A stretch of 64,000 nucleotides of DNA from Sva-07 sp942492715 (GTDB lineage: Bacteria; Actinomycetota; Acidimicrobiia; Acidimicrobiales; Ilumatobacteraceae). Shown piece after piece: positions 16,969-25,699 of this stretch. The stretch spans positions 496,001 through 560,000 of the forward strand of contig CALOFW010000017.1 of assembly GCA_942492715.1 (NCBI GenBank), read 5' to 3'. A program made the translations under genes and the position numbers. Position 1 is the first letter of the stretch; every line of letters begins with the position of its first letter. The notes beneath the pieces are model-generated. The model saw only the letters and a program-made list of their open reading frames with translations. It did no database searches and was not told the origin of the DNA.

Positions 16969-18144
16969 TCAGCCCGACCAGGTGAACGGGTACCGCTCGT
17001 CGCACACGGAGCGGGCGACGTCGGTCACCTTCAGCGGGGCGAACGTGTCGAGCATCACCGCCACCTCCTCGGTCGCCGCCGCGTCGAGGCTCGCCTCGAC
17101 GCTGCCGGGCTGGGGGCCGTGGACGAAACCGGCCGGGTGGTACGAGATCGATCCGACGTCGATGCCCGATCCGGCACGGCTCATGAAGTTGCCCGCGGAG
17201 TAGAAGAGCACCTCGTCGGAGTCGGTGTTCGCGTGGTGGTACGGCACCTTGACGGCATCGGGGTGGAAATCGAACAGCCGGGGCACGAACGAGCAGACGA
17301 CGGCGCCGGGGAGTTCGAAGGTCTGGTGAACCGGGGGCGGCTGGTGGAGCCGCCCGACGATCGGCTCGAAGTCGGCGATGTTGAACGCGTACGGGTAGAC
17401 GCACCCGTCCCACCCGACGACGTCGAAGGGATGGCTGCGATGGACGTGCTGCGACCATCCCGCCCGGTTGCGCACCAGCACCGGGATCGGCGCAGCCGGC
17501 TCGTCGACGTCGACACCGATGAGTTCGGTCGGGGCGCGCAGGTCGCGTTCGCAGTACGGGGCGTGCTCGAGGAACTGGCCGAAGCGTGACAGGTACTTCG
17601 ACGGCGCGGCGACGTGGCCGCGGCTGGCGATCACGAGGGCGTCGAGCGGTACGTCGCCGGTGACCAGCCAGCGGTGGGTGGTCGAGGCGGGGACCACGAC
17701 GTAGTCGCCGGGACCGACGTCGAGCCGCCCGAACACCGAGTCGAGCCGGCCGCGGCCGTGCTGCACGAAGACGAGCTCGTCACCGACTGCGTTGCGATAC
17801 AGCCCACTGTCGGCTCCCGCGCTGACCCACGCGACCTCGACGTCGTCGTTGGCGAGCAGGACCTGACGACCGGACACCAGGTCGGCATCGGGCACCGCGG
17901 CCAGCGCAGTGGTGCGGATGTGCCGAGGGGTGAGCGGCACATCTGCCGTCGCTTCCACGGCGGGGATCTCCACCGGCTCGATGGCGACCAACGCGGACGG
18001 TGAGTGCCGGTGGTAGAGCAGCGACGAGTTCGACGAGAAGCCCTCCTGACCCATCAGCTCCTCGGCGAAGCGGCGGCCGGACTCGTCGAGGTGGTGGGTG
18101 TGGCGCTTGGCCGGTACGTCGCCGAGCGAGCGGTAGTAGGGCAC
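16969..18144 (-). CDS. hmgA: Homogentisate 1,2-dioxygenase
   Basis: The 391-residue cupin-fold protein opens the homogentisate ring in tyrosine and phenylalanine breakdown. Iron-binding residues fit the PYHHANTDSDEVLFYSAG region. The C-terminal SYHPAGFVHGPQPGSVEAS holds the last conserved histidine. The GWDGCVYPYAFNI segment is also family-specific. The length fits the shorter actinobacterial group. It is 12 bases downstream of hpd, which makes its substrate, so the two form an operon. Confidence 0.92.
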   Translation of the reverse strand: MPYYRSLGDVPAKRHTHHLDESGRRFAEELMGQEGFSSNSSLLYHRHSPSALVAIEPVEIPAVEATADVPLTPRHIRTTALAAVPDADLVSGRQVLLANDDVEVAWVSAGADSGLYRNAVGDELVFVQHGRGRLDSVFGRLDVGPGDYVVVPASTTHRWLVTGDVPLDALVIASRGHVAAPSKYLSRFGQFLEHAPYCERDLRAPTELIGVDVDEPAAPIPVLVRNRAGWSQHVHRSHPFDVVGWDGCVYPYAFNIADFEPIVGRLHQPPPVHQTFELPGAVVCSFVPRLFDFHPDAVKVPYHHANTDSDEVLFYSAGNFMSRAGSGIDVGSISYHPAGFVHGPQPGSVEASLDAAATEEVAVMLDTFAPLKVTDVARSVCDERYPFTWSG

Positions 18145-18156
18145 GTCAGTCTCGCC

Positions 18157-19275
18157 TCACAGGTTGCCCCGGCGCTCCTGCTCGTGCTCGATCGACTCGA
18201 ACAGCGCCTTGAAGTTGCCCTCACCGAAGCCGGTGGCACCACCACGCTGGATGATCTCGATGAACACGGTCGGGCGATCGGTGATCGGCTCGGTGAACAG
18301 CTGCAGCAGGTGCCCGTCGCTCTCGTGGTCGACGAGGATGCCGAGCTGCTCGACCGCATCCCACGGCACGTCGAGGAAGCCGAGCCGGTTGCGGACGTCG
18401 TGGAAGTACTCGGCGTTGGCTTCGAGAAACCGCACGCCGCGGGCGCGCAGGGCGGTGATCGCCTGGACGATGTCGCTCGTGCCGAGCGCGATGTGTTGCA
18501 CGCCCGGTCCGCGGTAGGTGTCGAGGTACTCCTGGATCTGGCTGCGCTTGAGGCCCTCGGCTGGTTCGTTGAGCGGCATCGTGACGCCGCTGTCGTTGGT
18601 CATCACGGTCGAGCGCAGCGAGCTGTACTCGGTGGCGATCTGGTGCTCGTCGAAGTGACGGAGCTGGCGGAAACCCATCACGTCTTCGTAGAAGGCCACC
18701 CAGCCATCGAGCTTGCCCGCCTCGACGTTGCCGACGACGTGGTCGATGCGTTCCAGCCCGACCGGCGGACCGACGGGCTTGGGCGGCAGGCCGGTGGTGA
18801 GGTAGCCGGGGCAGTAGTGACCGGTGTAGTCACGGCGATCGACGAAGGTGTGCTTGGTCTCACCGTACGTTCCGATCGCGGCGAGTCGCAGCGTGCCGTG
18901 TTCATCGCTGAGGTCGTAGGGCTCGCGGACCGACCGGGCACCGCGGGCGATCGCGGCCTCGTAGGTGGCGGTGGCGTCGTCGACGACGAACGCGAGGTCC
19001 TGCGCACCGTCGCCGTGCTCGCGGACGTGGGTCCAGATCGGCGAGTCGGGCGCGAGCCCGGCCGTGACGACGAAACGGATGTCTCCCTGCTCCAGCAGGT
19101 ACGACGCGACGTCGTCCCGTCCGGTCTCGGGCCCCGCGTAGGCGGTGACCTCGAACCCGAAGGCGGCGGTGAGGAAGCCGGCGGTGGCGCGGGCGTTGCC
19201 GACGTAGAACTCGACCGAGTCCCAGCCCTTGAGACGCGAGGCCGGCGCGGTCGCGACGCTTTCGAGTGTGGTCAT
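18157..19275 (-). CDS. hpd: 4-hydroxyphenylpyruvate dioxygenase
   Basis: The 372-residue protein has two VOC domains. The iron ligands are seen in ERIDHVVGNV (His), GVQHIALGTSDI (His) and PTVFIEIIQRGG (Glu). The C-terminal GFGEGNFKALFESIEHEQ is the helix that gates the active site. It converts 4-hydroxyphenylpyruvate to homogentisate. I chose the ATG at 19275 (MTTLESVATA); the longer frame upstream reads into the regulatory gap. It is transcribed away from the Lrp-type gene. Confidence 0.95.
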   Translation of the reverse strand: MTTLESVATAPASRLKGWDSVEFYVGNARATAGFLTAAFGFEVTAYAGPETGRDDVASYLLEQGDIRFVVTAGLAPDSPIWTHVREHGDGAQDLAFVVDDATATYEAAIARGARSVREPYDLSDEHGTLRLAAIGTYGETKHTFVDRRDYTGHYCPGYLTTGLPPKPVGPPVGLERIDHVVGNVEAGKLDGWVAFYEDVMGFRQLRHFDEHQIATEYSSLRSTVMTNDSGVTMPLNEPAEGLKRSQIQEYLDTYRGPGVQHIALGTSDIVQAITALRARGVRFLEANAEYFHDVRNRLGFLDVPWDAVEQLGILVDHESDGHLLQLFTEPITDRPTVFIEIIQRGGATGFGEGNFKALFESIEHEQERRGNL

Positions 19276-19332
19276 GTCAGATCCCCCGGTGACGGCTCGT
19301 GAAGCACCGATGGTCGCTCGATACGGCAGAAC

Positions 19333-19352
19333 GATCAAGGCCTGCGTTGATC
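19333..19352. promoter_or_regulatory. Inverted repeat in the hpd/Lrp divergent gap
   Basis: GATCAA, an 8-base spacer, and TTGATC form an exact inverted repeat in the 129-base region between hpd and the Lrp-type gene. It is a plausible binding site for the Lrp regulator. Nothing else in the gap is as symmetric. Confidence 0.4.
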
Positions 19353-19404
19353 ACTGTGCAGATTGTCTACTCTCGGCACATGAAGATGCTCCGAAGTGGT
19401 CACG

Positions 19405-19881
19405 ATGCCCAATGAGCCGTGGGACGATCTCGATGCGCGGCTGATCGGCCTGCTTCGCTCGACGCCGAACCTGCCGGTGGTCGAGATGGCCCGCCGGCTC
19501 GACATCGCGAGGGGAACGGTGCAGGCCCGCCTCGACCGGTTGATCCGCGACGGCGTGATCGTCGGCTTCGGACCCGACCTCGATCGCGCGGCGGCCGGAT
19601 TCGGCGTGCTCGCCTTCGCGACGCTCGAGATCGCGCAGGGCAGCGGCGCGCAGATCGTGGCCGGCCTCGACGACATCGCCGAGGTGTTGGAGGTGCATGC
19701 CGTCACCGGTCCCGGCGACCTCCACCTGCGCATCGTCGCCCGGTCGAACGAGCATCTCCACGACGTGCTGCAGCGCATTCTCGAACTCCCCGGCATCACC
19801 CGAACCGAGACCCACCTCGCGCTGCACACCTCGATCGATCGCACCGTCGCGGACCTCGTCGGTGCGAAACTCTCGACCTGA
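19405..19881 (+). CDS. Lrp/AsnC-family transcriptional regulator
   Basis: The helix-turn-helix is in residues 5-55 (DLDARLIGLLRSTPNLPVVE, then IARGTVQARLDRLIRDGVI). The ligand-sensing RAM domain follows, with VLEVHAVTGPGDLHLRIVAR. The length of about 158 residues is normal. Divergence from hpd-hmgA makes control of tyrosine catabolism likely, probably with an aromatic amino or keto acid as effector. ATG 19405 or GTG 19396 may be the start. A crotonase gene follows 21 bases later on the same strand. Confidence 0.88.
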   Translation: MPNEPWDDLDARLIGLLRSTPNLPVVEMARRLDIARGTVQARLDRLIRDGVIVGFGPDLDRAAAGFGVLAFATLEIAQGSGAQIVAGLDDIAEVLEVHAVTGPGDLHLRIVARSNEHLHDVLQRILELPGITRTETHLALHTSIDRTVADLVGAKLST

Positions 19882-19902
19882 CACCGAACGCGAGGAGCTC
19901 CC

Positions 19903-20697
19903 ATGTCGTCCGAACCCCTGCTCGTCACCAAACGCGACGACGGTGTCGCCGTCATCTCGACCAACGACGATCCGCTCAATCGCATGTCGGTCGCGTACAT
20001 CGACCTGCTCGACGAGGTGATCGACGACATCGCTGCCGACGACGCGATCCGGGCATTCGTGCTCACCGCGGAGGGCACGACCAACTTCTCGGTCGGGATG
20101 AACCTCAAGGAACTCGGCGGCGTCATGCGTGAGCGCGGGGTGGATGCCTTCTTCGACCAACGAGTCGACCTGATCTCGCGCATCGAGACGATGGGCAAGC
20201 CCTCGGTGGCCACCCTGTTCGGTTACTGCCTGGGCGGCGGGCTCGAGCTGCCGCTCGGCTGCACCTTCCGCCTGGCGGCCGCCGAAGGCGCCTCGATCGG
20301 GCTCCCGGAGATGGACCTGGGCACCACACCGGCATGGGGTGGGTCGGCCCGCCTCGCCAAGTGCGTCGGCCGCAACCACGCACTCGACATGATCCTGCGG
20401 GCGAAGAAGATCACCGGCCCGGAAGCACTCTCGATCGGCCTCGTCACCGAGGTGTGGCCGCTCGCCGAGCTGAAGGATCGTGCGATCGCACTGGCCGTCG
20501 AGCTCGCCGCGCAGCCGCGCCTGGCGGTGAGGGCGATGCTCGACGCCCTCCACGACAGCGAGGACAAGACCCTCGAGGAGCTGCTCGCCGCAGAGCGCGC
20601 CGGTGTCCACGCCACCAGGAACACGCCCGACTCCGCCGAGGGCATCGCCGCGTTCCTCGAGAAGCGACGACCGGTGTTCAACCGGCCGCCGACCTGA
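19903..20697 (+). CDS. Enoyl-CoA hydratase/isomerase (crotonase family)
   Basis: The 264-residue protein has the crotonase fold. The oxyanion-hole segments are FSVGMNLKELGG and FGYCLGGGLELPLGC. The C-terminal half holds the helix with ITGPEALSIGLVTEVWP. The acid residues used by hydratases are not certain: the second position reads GLPEMDLGTTPAWGG, so a glutamate is present in GLPE. It could hydrate or isomerise an acyl-CoA. Its place after the Lrp gene hints at aromatic or branched-chain degradation. Confidence 0.85.
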   Translation: MSSEPLLVTKRDDGVAVISTNDDPLNRMSVAYIDLLDEVIDDIAADDAIRAFVLTAEGTTNFSVGMNLKELGGVMRERGVDAFFDQRVDLISRIETMGKPSVATLFGYCLGGGLELPLGCTFRLAAAEGASIGLPEMDLGTTPAWGGSARLAKCVGRNHALDMILRAKKITGPEALSIGLVTEVWPLAELKDRAIALAVELAAQPRLAVRAMLDALHDSEDKTLEELLAAERAGVHATRNTPDSAEGIAAFLEKRRPVFNRPPT

Positions 20698-20716
20698 CCG
20701 ATCGCCAGGCAGTGCG

Positions 20717-20738
20717 GACGCCGGGCCCGTCCGGCGTC
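20717..20738. terminator. Hairpin between convergent genes
   Basis: GACGCCGG, a six-base loop, and CCGGCGTC form an 8-bp GC-rich stem 20 bases after the crotonase stop and 15 bases before the end of the cyclase gene. There is no T-run. It could act in both directions. Confidence 0.5.
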
Positions 20739-20752
20739 GGCGTCGGGCAGGA

Positions 20753-23332
20753 TCATCCTCCTGTCGTCGACGACGTCGCGGCGCGGCGCTGCAGCCGGGC
20801 TTCGGTCTGGTCGGCCAGCTGCTCGGCGGGGCTCGACTCGCCGTCGAGGCGAGCCTGTTCGAAGTCCGCCTCGCCGAGCGCCCGCTTGGCGGACTCGAGG
20901 AGCGCCGACCGCAGCTCCGCGTCACCTGAATACAGCGACACCCCCTCGCGAGCGAGGATCACATCGGCGGCCGATTGCAGCCGGACGGCATCGGCGACCG
21001 CCCCGTCGTCGAGGGCGAACCGCGCCGCCACCATGTGGGAGTAGGCGATCAGCGTCGCCTGGCCCATCGAACGCGCCAGCTCGAGGCACGCGAGTTGGTG
21101 ACGTGCCGCCCCCTCCCAGTCGTCGAGCGTCATCAGCACTTCGGCGTAGTTGCCGTGCGTGGCCGCCAGGAACGTGTCGAGCCCGGCGGCTTCCTCGGCG
21201 CGTAGACAGTGGTCGAGCGCATCCGACGCCCCTGCGAGATCACCCGCAGCGTTGCAGGCGAGCGCGAGGAGGTTCCAGATGCGAGCCGCTCCGCGCGGTG
21301 TCGGTGAGCCTGCGCCCAGCGCTTCCTCGGCGAGCCGCGCCGCAGTGTGCGGATCATCCGAACGCAGCGCGAGTTCACCCCTCGTGCGCACGACACCCAT
21401 GTCGTCCCATGCCGGGCACCCGACCTGTTCGGCGAGGGCAGCAGCTCGGTCGGTGATCACGGTGGCCTCGGCAACCTCACCGAGGCGGAGATGGAGATCG
21501 GCCTGGAGCGTCAGGAGCCCGACGAGGTCGGGGCCACGGCCGGGGCGCTGTTCGATGCAACGCCCGAGCTCGGCGATCCCGGAGCGATAGGACGCCGTGA
21601 CGTCGTGGAACTGACCGATCGACCACGCCAGCGCGCGAGCGACTGCGTCGGCAGTCGCCGGGTCGTGGACCACCGCGCGAACGTTCTCGAGGTCGATGCC
21701 CATCGCCGTCACCCAGCCTCGCGTCAACGGATGCCCGGGCCCGAGCCGCTCCAACAAGGAGTCGGCGAGCCGCCGGCGGGCAGCCACCAGCTCCGCCTCG
21801 GCCGCACCCTCCAGCACATACGATCTCACTGTCGAGAACAGCTTGTACCGAGAGGTGCCCGCAGCGACCTCGCGGACGACGAGCGACCAGTCGATCAGCG
21901 ACCAGACGAGCTCCGGCACACGTGCGATCGGCAGTGTCCCGTCCCCGGCAACGGCCTCGGCAAGTGCGACGTCGAACCCATCGGGAATCACCGCCAGGCG
22001 GGTCAGCACCCGGAGCTCGTCGGGTCCGAGGAGTTCGAGACTCCAGTCGAGCAGACGATCGAGACTCCGCTGACGGTCGGGCACGCTGGGGTCGCGGGTC
22101 GCGACGACGGACACGGCGGTCCGCATCCGGTCGGTCATCTCGGCCGGCGTCAGGAGATGCGAACGCGTGGCCGCGAGCTCGATCGCGAGGGGGAGGCCGT
22201 CGACTGCCCGGCACAGGGCGACGACGTCGTCCAGGTCGACGCCGGCGCCGAGGCCGCTGCGCTCGACGAACAGCCGGACGGCGTCGGACTCGACACCGCC
22301 GGCGCCGAGTGGATCGAGCCGGTACAGCGACTCACCGATCAGACCGAGCGGGACCCGACTCGTCGCGAGCACTCCGACGTGAGGACAGCGCGCTCGGAGA
22401 TCGGCGACGACTCGCGAGATCGGCTCGATGAGATGCTCACAGTTGTCGAGCACGAGGAGCATCGAACGATCGGCGAGATGGGCCACCACGTCGGACATCG
22501 CATCGTCACCCCGCTTGGACGGCGCGCCGACCGCGTCGGCGATCGCCATCGGCACCACCTCGCCCTCCGAGAGCGGTGCGACGTCGACGAACCACACCCC
22601 GTCGGCCCACTGCCCGACCACCGTCAGACCGACCTCGATCGACAACCTGGTCTTGCCGGCCCCGCCGGGACCGAGAAGCGTCACCACCCGGCCCGGCTGC
22701 ACCATCCCCGCGAGGTCCATCTGTTCGATGACCCGGTTGACCATCGAGGTGGTGGGCCGCACGAGGTTGTGACTGTCGGCGGGCCGGACACGCGGGGGCC
22801 GCGTGTCGCCATCGAGATCCGTCGCCGTCACGCGGTAGAGCGCAATCGGTTCGTCGAAGTCGCGCACCCGGTACCGACCGAGATCGATCACCTCGAGATC
22901 GACCCCACCCAGCAGCGCGATCACCTCCGCGGTCGCCAGGATCTGCCCGCCGTTGGCGGCATCGACCACGCGTGCCGCCTGATGCACCGCCAACGCGCGG
23001 TAGTCGCCGTCGACCGGCCGGGCGTAGCCGGTGTGCAGCCCCATGCGCACGTTGACCGGCGCCTCCTGCGGCCAGACGGCGCCGGCCAGCGCTCGTTGAG
23101 CATCGACAGCCGCCGCGAGTGCGTCGGACCCGTTGGCGAACGCCACGAAGAAGGCGTCGCCTTCGGTCAGCACCTCGACACCGCGGTGTCGGGCCCAGAC
23201 CTCCCGCAGGAGCCGATGGTGCTGTCGGAGGAGGTCGCTGTAGGCCTCGCCGAGATCGCGCAGGATGCGAGTGCTTCCCTCGATGTCGGTGAACAGGAAA
23301 GTGACCGTTCCCGACGGCAGCCCCTTGACCAT
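20753..23332 (-). CDS. Class III cyclase-domain / STAND ATPase signalling protein
   Basis: This is an 859-residue protein. Residues 5-180 form a class III nucleotide cyclase domain with VTFLFTDIEGSTRILRD and MGLHTGYARPVDGDYRALAV. Residues 190-480 form a STAND/NB-ARC-type ATPase with P-loop LLGPGGAGKTRLSIEVG and Walker B MLLVLDNCEHL. The C-terminal 350 residues are helical repeats of TPR type, e.g. ALACNAAGDLAGASDALD. Such proteins are common in actinobacteria and act as regulators, but most lack proven cyclase activity. No DNA-binding domain is seen at the C-terminus. It converges on the crotonase gene. Confidence 0.85.
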   Translation of the reverse strand: MVKGLPSGTVTFLFTDIEGSTRILRDLGEAYSDLLRQHHRLLREVWARHRGVEVLTEGDAFFVAFANGSDALAAAVDAQRALAGAVWPQEAPVNVRMGLHTGYARPVDGDYRALAVHQAARVVDAANGGQILATAEVIALLGGVDLEVIDLGRYRVRDFDEPIALYRVTATDLDGDTRPPRVRPADSHNLVRPTTSMVNRVIEQMDLAGMVQPGRVVTLLGPGGAGKTRLSIEVGLTVVGQWADGVWFVDVAPLSEGEVVPMAIADAVGAPSKRGDDAMSDVVAHLADRSMLLVLDNCEHLIEPISRVVADLRARCPHVGVLATSRVPLGLIGESLYRLDPLGAGGVESDAVRLFVERSGLGAGVDLDDVVALCRAVDGLPLAIELAATRSHLLTPAEMTDRMRTAVSVVATRDPSVPDRQRSLDRLLDWSLELLGPDELRVLTRLAVIPDGFDVALAEAVAGDGTLPIARVPELVWSLIDWSLVVREVAAGTSRYKLFSTVRSYVLEGAAEAELVAARRRLADSLLERLGPGHPLTRGWVTAMGIDLENVRAVVHDPATADAVARALAWSIGQFHDVTASYRSGIAELGRCIEQRPGRGPDLVGLLTLQADLHLRLGEVAEATVITDRAAALAEQVGCPAWDDMGVVRTRGELALRSDDPHTAARLAEEALGAGSPTPRGAARIWNLLALACNAAGDLAGASDALDHCLRAEEAAGLDTFLAATHGNYAEVLMTLDDWEGAARHQLACLELARSMGQATLIAYSHMVAARFALDDGAVADAVRLQSAADVILAREGVSLYSGDAELRSALLESAKRALGEADFEQARLDGESSPAEQLADQTEARLQRRAATSSTTGG

Positions 23333-23450
23333 CGACGTGCTCCTACCGGACTCCTTGGTGACCCTCGGGATCGACAGTAGTCGTCGGCCCGGGTCACCTG
23401 ACCAGAGGTTGCGGGGCCGACTGCCTGTGCACGTCGAGCGGTCGGAGTGA

Positions 23451-24089
23451 TCAGGGCAGCGAGGGATCGATCACCACGTCGGCGCGGTGTCGGGATGCGG
23501 CAACGAGCGCAGCGTTCGCCTCGTCCGACGCCAGGACGAACTCGCGAGCGTCGTCGGGCGACCGGCCGTGGTCGACGTGGCGTGCGACGAGTCGGTCGAC
23601 CCTCGTGTCGTCGTCGACCTCGATGTAGGCGGTCCGGTCGAACAGTGCTCGCAGTACTCCCCAGGGAGGGCGTTCGAGGAGCAGGTAGTTGCCTTCGACG
23701 ATCACGATGTGGTCGTCCGGCTGGACGGTGATCGCAGCTTCGATCGTGCGGTCGGCGATGCGATCGAACGACGGCGCCGACACCGGACGATCGGTGTGGC
23801 GCAGGTGCTCGACGAGCCGTACGAAGCCGTCCGCATCGAACGTCTCGGGCGCACCCTTCACCCCCGACAACCCCAGCCGATCGAGTTCGGTGTTGTCGAG
23901 ATGGAAGCCGTCCATCGGCACCACGACGGCGCCGAGTGCGGCGGCCAGACCAGCGGCGACGGTCGACTTCCCGCTTCCCGGCGGGCCCGCCAGACCGAAC
24001 ACGAACCGGGGGTGGCTGCGAGCACCCTCGGCGATCTGCGAGACCAGCTCGGCGAACCCGGGCCCCGAACCGTCGCTGCGCTCACCCAT
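23451..24089 (-). CDS. P-loop kinase of the uridine kinase/phosphoribulokinase superfamily
   Basis: The 212-residue protein has Walker A GLAGPPGSGKSTVAAGLA, the substrate segment VVPMDGFHLDNTELDRLG, and VIVEGNYLLLERPPW. These are typical of nucleoside/sugar kinase family members such as those near panK and udk. The lid region has RLVARHVDHGRSPDDAREFV. The true substrate is unknown. ATG 24089 was chosen because it gives a normal length, and it overlaps the end of the membrane gene by 8 bases. Confidence 0.82.
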   Translation of the reverse strand: MGERSDGSGPGFAELVSQIAEGARSHPRFVFGLAGPPGSGKSTVAAGLAAALGAVVVPMDGFHLDNTELDRLGLSGVKGAPETFDADGFVRLVEHLRHTDRPVSAPSFDRIADRTIEAAITVQPDDHIVIVEGNYLLLERPPWGVLRALFDRTAYIEVDDDTRVDRLVARHVDHGRSPDDAREFVLASDEANAALVAASRHRADVVIDPSLP

Positions 24090-24540
24090 CGGCGCGGGCG
24101 GGCGTGGCCGGCCAGGTGCCGGCCCGGAACGCCTGCCAGGCACCGGTCGCGCCGAGCGCCCAGATCACCAACACGGGTTGGAAGAAGAGCCGGGCGAACC
24201 GCTTGGTGTCGCTGTCGAGCCCGAATGCGTCCACGCCCTCGGTCCACTGGGCGATGTTGCCGGGGAAGATGACGACGAAGAACGCCGCGACGATCGTGCC
24301 GACGACGACCCGGTGCCGGGGCAACGCGATCAGCGCGGCGCCGAGCGCGATCTCGACGATGCCCGACGCGATCACGACGACGTCCTCGTCGATCGGGAAC
24401 CACCCGGGCACCTGTGCCTGGAACTCGCTGCGCTGTGTGGTGAGGTGCCCGATCCCGGCGCCGATCAGTGCGCCTCCGAGGAGCCATCGCAGCACCGGAC
24501 GGAAGCCGACACCATCGAGCGGACGTGAGGTGTCGGACAT
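24082..24540 (-). CDS. DoxX-like small integral membrane protein
   Basis: The 152-residue protein has four hydrophobic stretches, including LLGGALIGAGIGHL, VVVIASGIVEIALGAALIAL, VVGTIVAAFFVVIFPGNIAQ and LFFQPVLVIWALGATGAW. The PGNIAQW segment resembles DoxX/DUF4267-like families. The function is unknown; related proteins link to redox or quinone metabolism. It is the first gene of a pair with the downstream kinase and overlaps it. Confidence 0.7.
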   Translation of the reverse strand: MSDTSRPLDGVGFRPVLRWLLGGALIGAGIGHLTTQRSEFQAQVPGWFPIDEDVVVIASGIVEIALGAALIALPRHRVVVGTIVAAFFVVIFPGNIAQWTEGVDAFGLDSDTKRFARLFFQPVLVIWALGATGAWQAFRAGTWPATPARADG

Positions 24541-24569
24541 GGTGCGATGGTACGGCAGGGAACGGCCGA

Positions 24570-25682
24570 TCAGCCCGGCTCGACGACGCGTGCCGTCTGC
24601 TCGGCGATCGCGTGTTCCTCGTCGGTGGGGACGACGAGCACGGCGGTCGAAGCGTCGTCTCGTGAGATCACCAGCTCGGAGCGCTCGTTGCGATCATCGT
24701 CGAGCGCGATGCCGAACACGCCGAGCCCGGCGCACACCCGCGCTCGCACGAGCGCGCTGTGCTCGCCGATGCCGGCGGTGAACACGAGCGCGTCACAGCC
24801 CCCGAGCACCGCGACGTACGCGCCGACGTACTTGCGGAGCCGGTGGCAGAACACGTCGAGCGCCAGATCGGCGGCTGCTGCGTCGGCGGACGGGCCGGCA
24901 GCGATGCGTCCCGTGATCTCGCGCATGTCCGAGTCGCCACACAGCCCGAGCAGGCCGCTCGACCGGTTGAGTTCGGCGAGCACGTCAGCTTCCGACTGGC
25001 CGCTGGCGGCGGCGACGTGGCCGATCACGGCGGGGTCGATGTCGCCCGAACGAGTGCCCATCACGAGGCCTTCGAGCGGCGACAGCCCCATCGAGGTCTC
25101 GACACTGCGGCCGTGCTCGACCGCGGTGATCGACGCGCCGTTGCCGAGGTGGGCGACGATCAGGTCGAGTTCGTCCCGCGGGCGCCCGAGCACCTCGGCG
25201 GCGCGCGTCGACACGTAGTCGTGCGAGGTTCCGTGGAAGCCGTAGCGGCGCACCCCGTGCTGTTCGTACCACGCCGTCGGCACGGCATATCGGTAGGCGG
25301 CAGGCGGCAACGTCCGGTGGAACGCTGTGTCGAACACGGCGACCTGGACCAGCGTGGGCCAGGTCGCCCGGGCAGCTTCGATGCCGGCGAGGTTCGCCGG
25401 GTTGTGCAGCGGGGCGAGCGGGGCGAGTTCGCGGATCGCGTCGACCACGTCGTCGTCGATGCGGACCGGCTCGGAGAACACGTCACCGCCGTGCACCACC
25501 CGGTGCCCGATCGCTTCGATCGGCCGGCCGAGTCGTTCCACCTCCGCGACGACGTCACTGAGGGCCGCTGCGTGGTCGACGACCTCTTCGACGATGCCAC
25601 CCGCCAGGCGTTCGCCGGTGTCGGAGTCGACGAGTTGGTACTTCACCGACGAGCTGCCGGCGTTGAGCACGAGCACCAACAT
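24570..25682 (-). CDS. ackA: Acetate kinase
   Basis: The protein of about 370 residues starts MLVLVLNAGSSSVKYQLVDS, the phosphate 1 motif. Further signatures are VHGGDVFSEP, RRYGFHGTSHDYVS, IVAHLGNGASITAVEHG and TSMGLSPLEGLVMGTRSGDI. It interconverts acetyl phosphate and acetate with ATP. It is slightly shorter than the 395-400 residue average. It lies directly downstream of pta (17 bases) and forms the standard acetate pathway. The frame allows a start two codons earlier at 25688. Confidence 0.96.
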   Translation of the reverse strand: MLVLVLNAGSSSVKYQLVDSDTGERLAGGIVEEVVDHAAALSDVVAEVERLGRPIEAIGHRVVHGGDVFSEPVRIDDDVVDAIRELAPLAPLHNPANLAGIEAARATWPTLVQVAVFDTAFHRTLPPAAYRYAVPTAWYEQHGVRRYGFHGTSHDYVSTRAAEVLGRPRDELDLIVAHLGNGASITAVEHGRSVETSMGLSPLEGLVMGTRSGDIDPAVIGHVAAASGQSEADVLAELNRSSGLLGLCGDSDMREITGRIAAGPSADAAAADLALDVFCHRLRKYVGAYVAVLGGCDALVFTAGIGEHSALVRARVCAGLGVFGIALDDDRNERSELVISRDDASTAVLVVPTDEEHAIAEQTARVVEPG

Positions 25683-25699
25683 CGTCACACGGTCACGTT

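Noticed and set aside
21347..23380. Long plus-strand frame opposite the cyclase gene
   Set aside because: Shadow of the real gene, with no recognisable motif.
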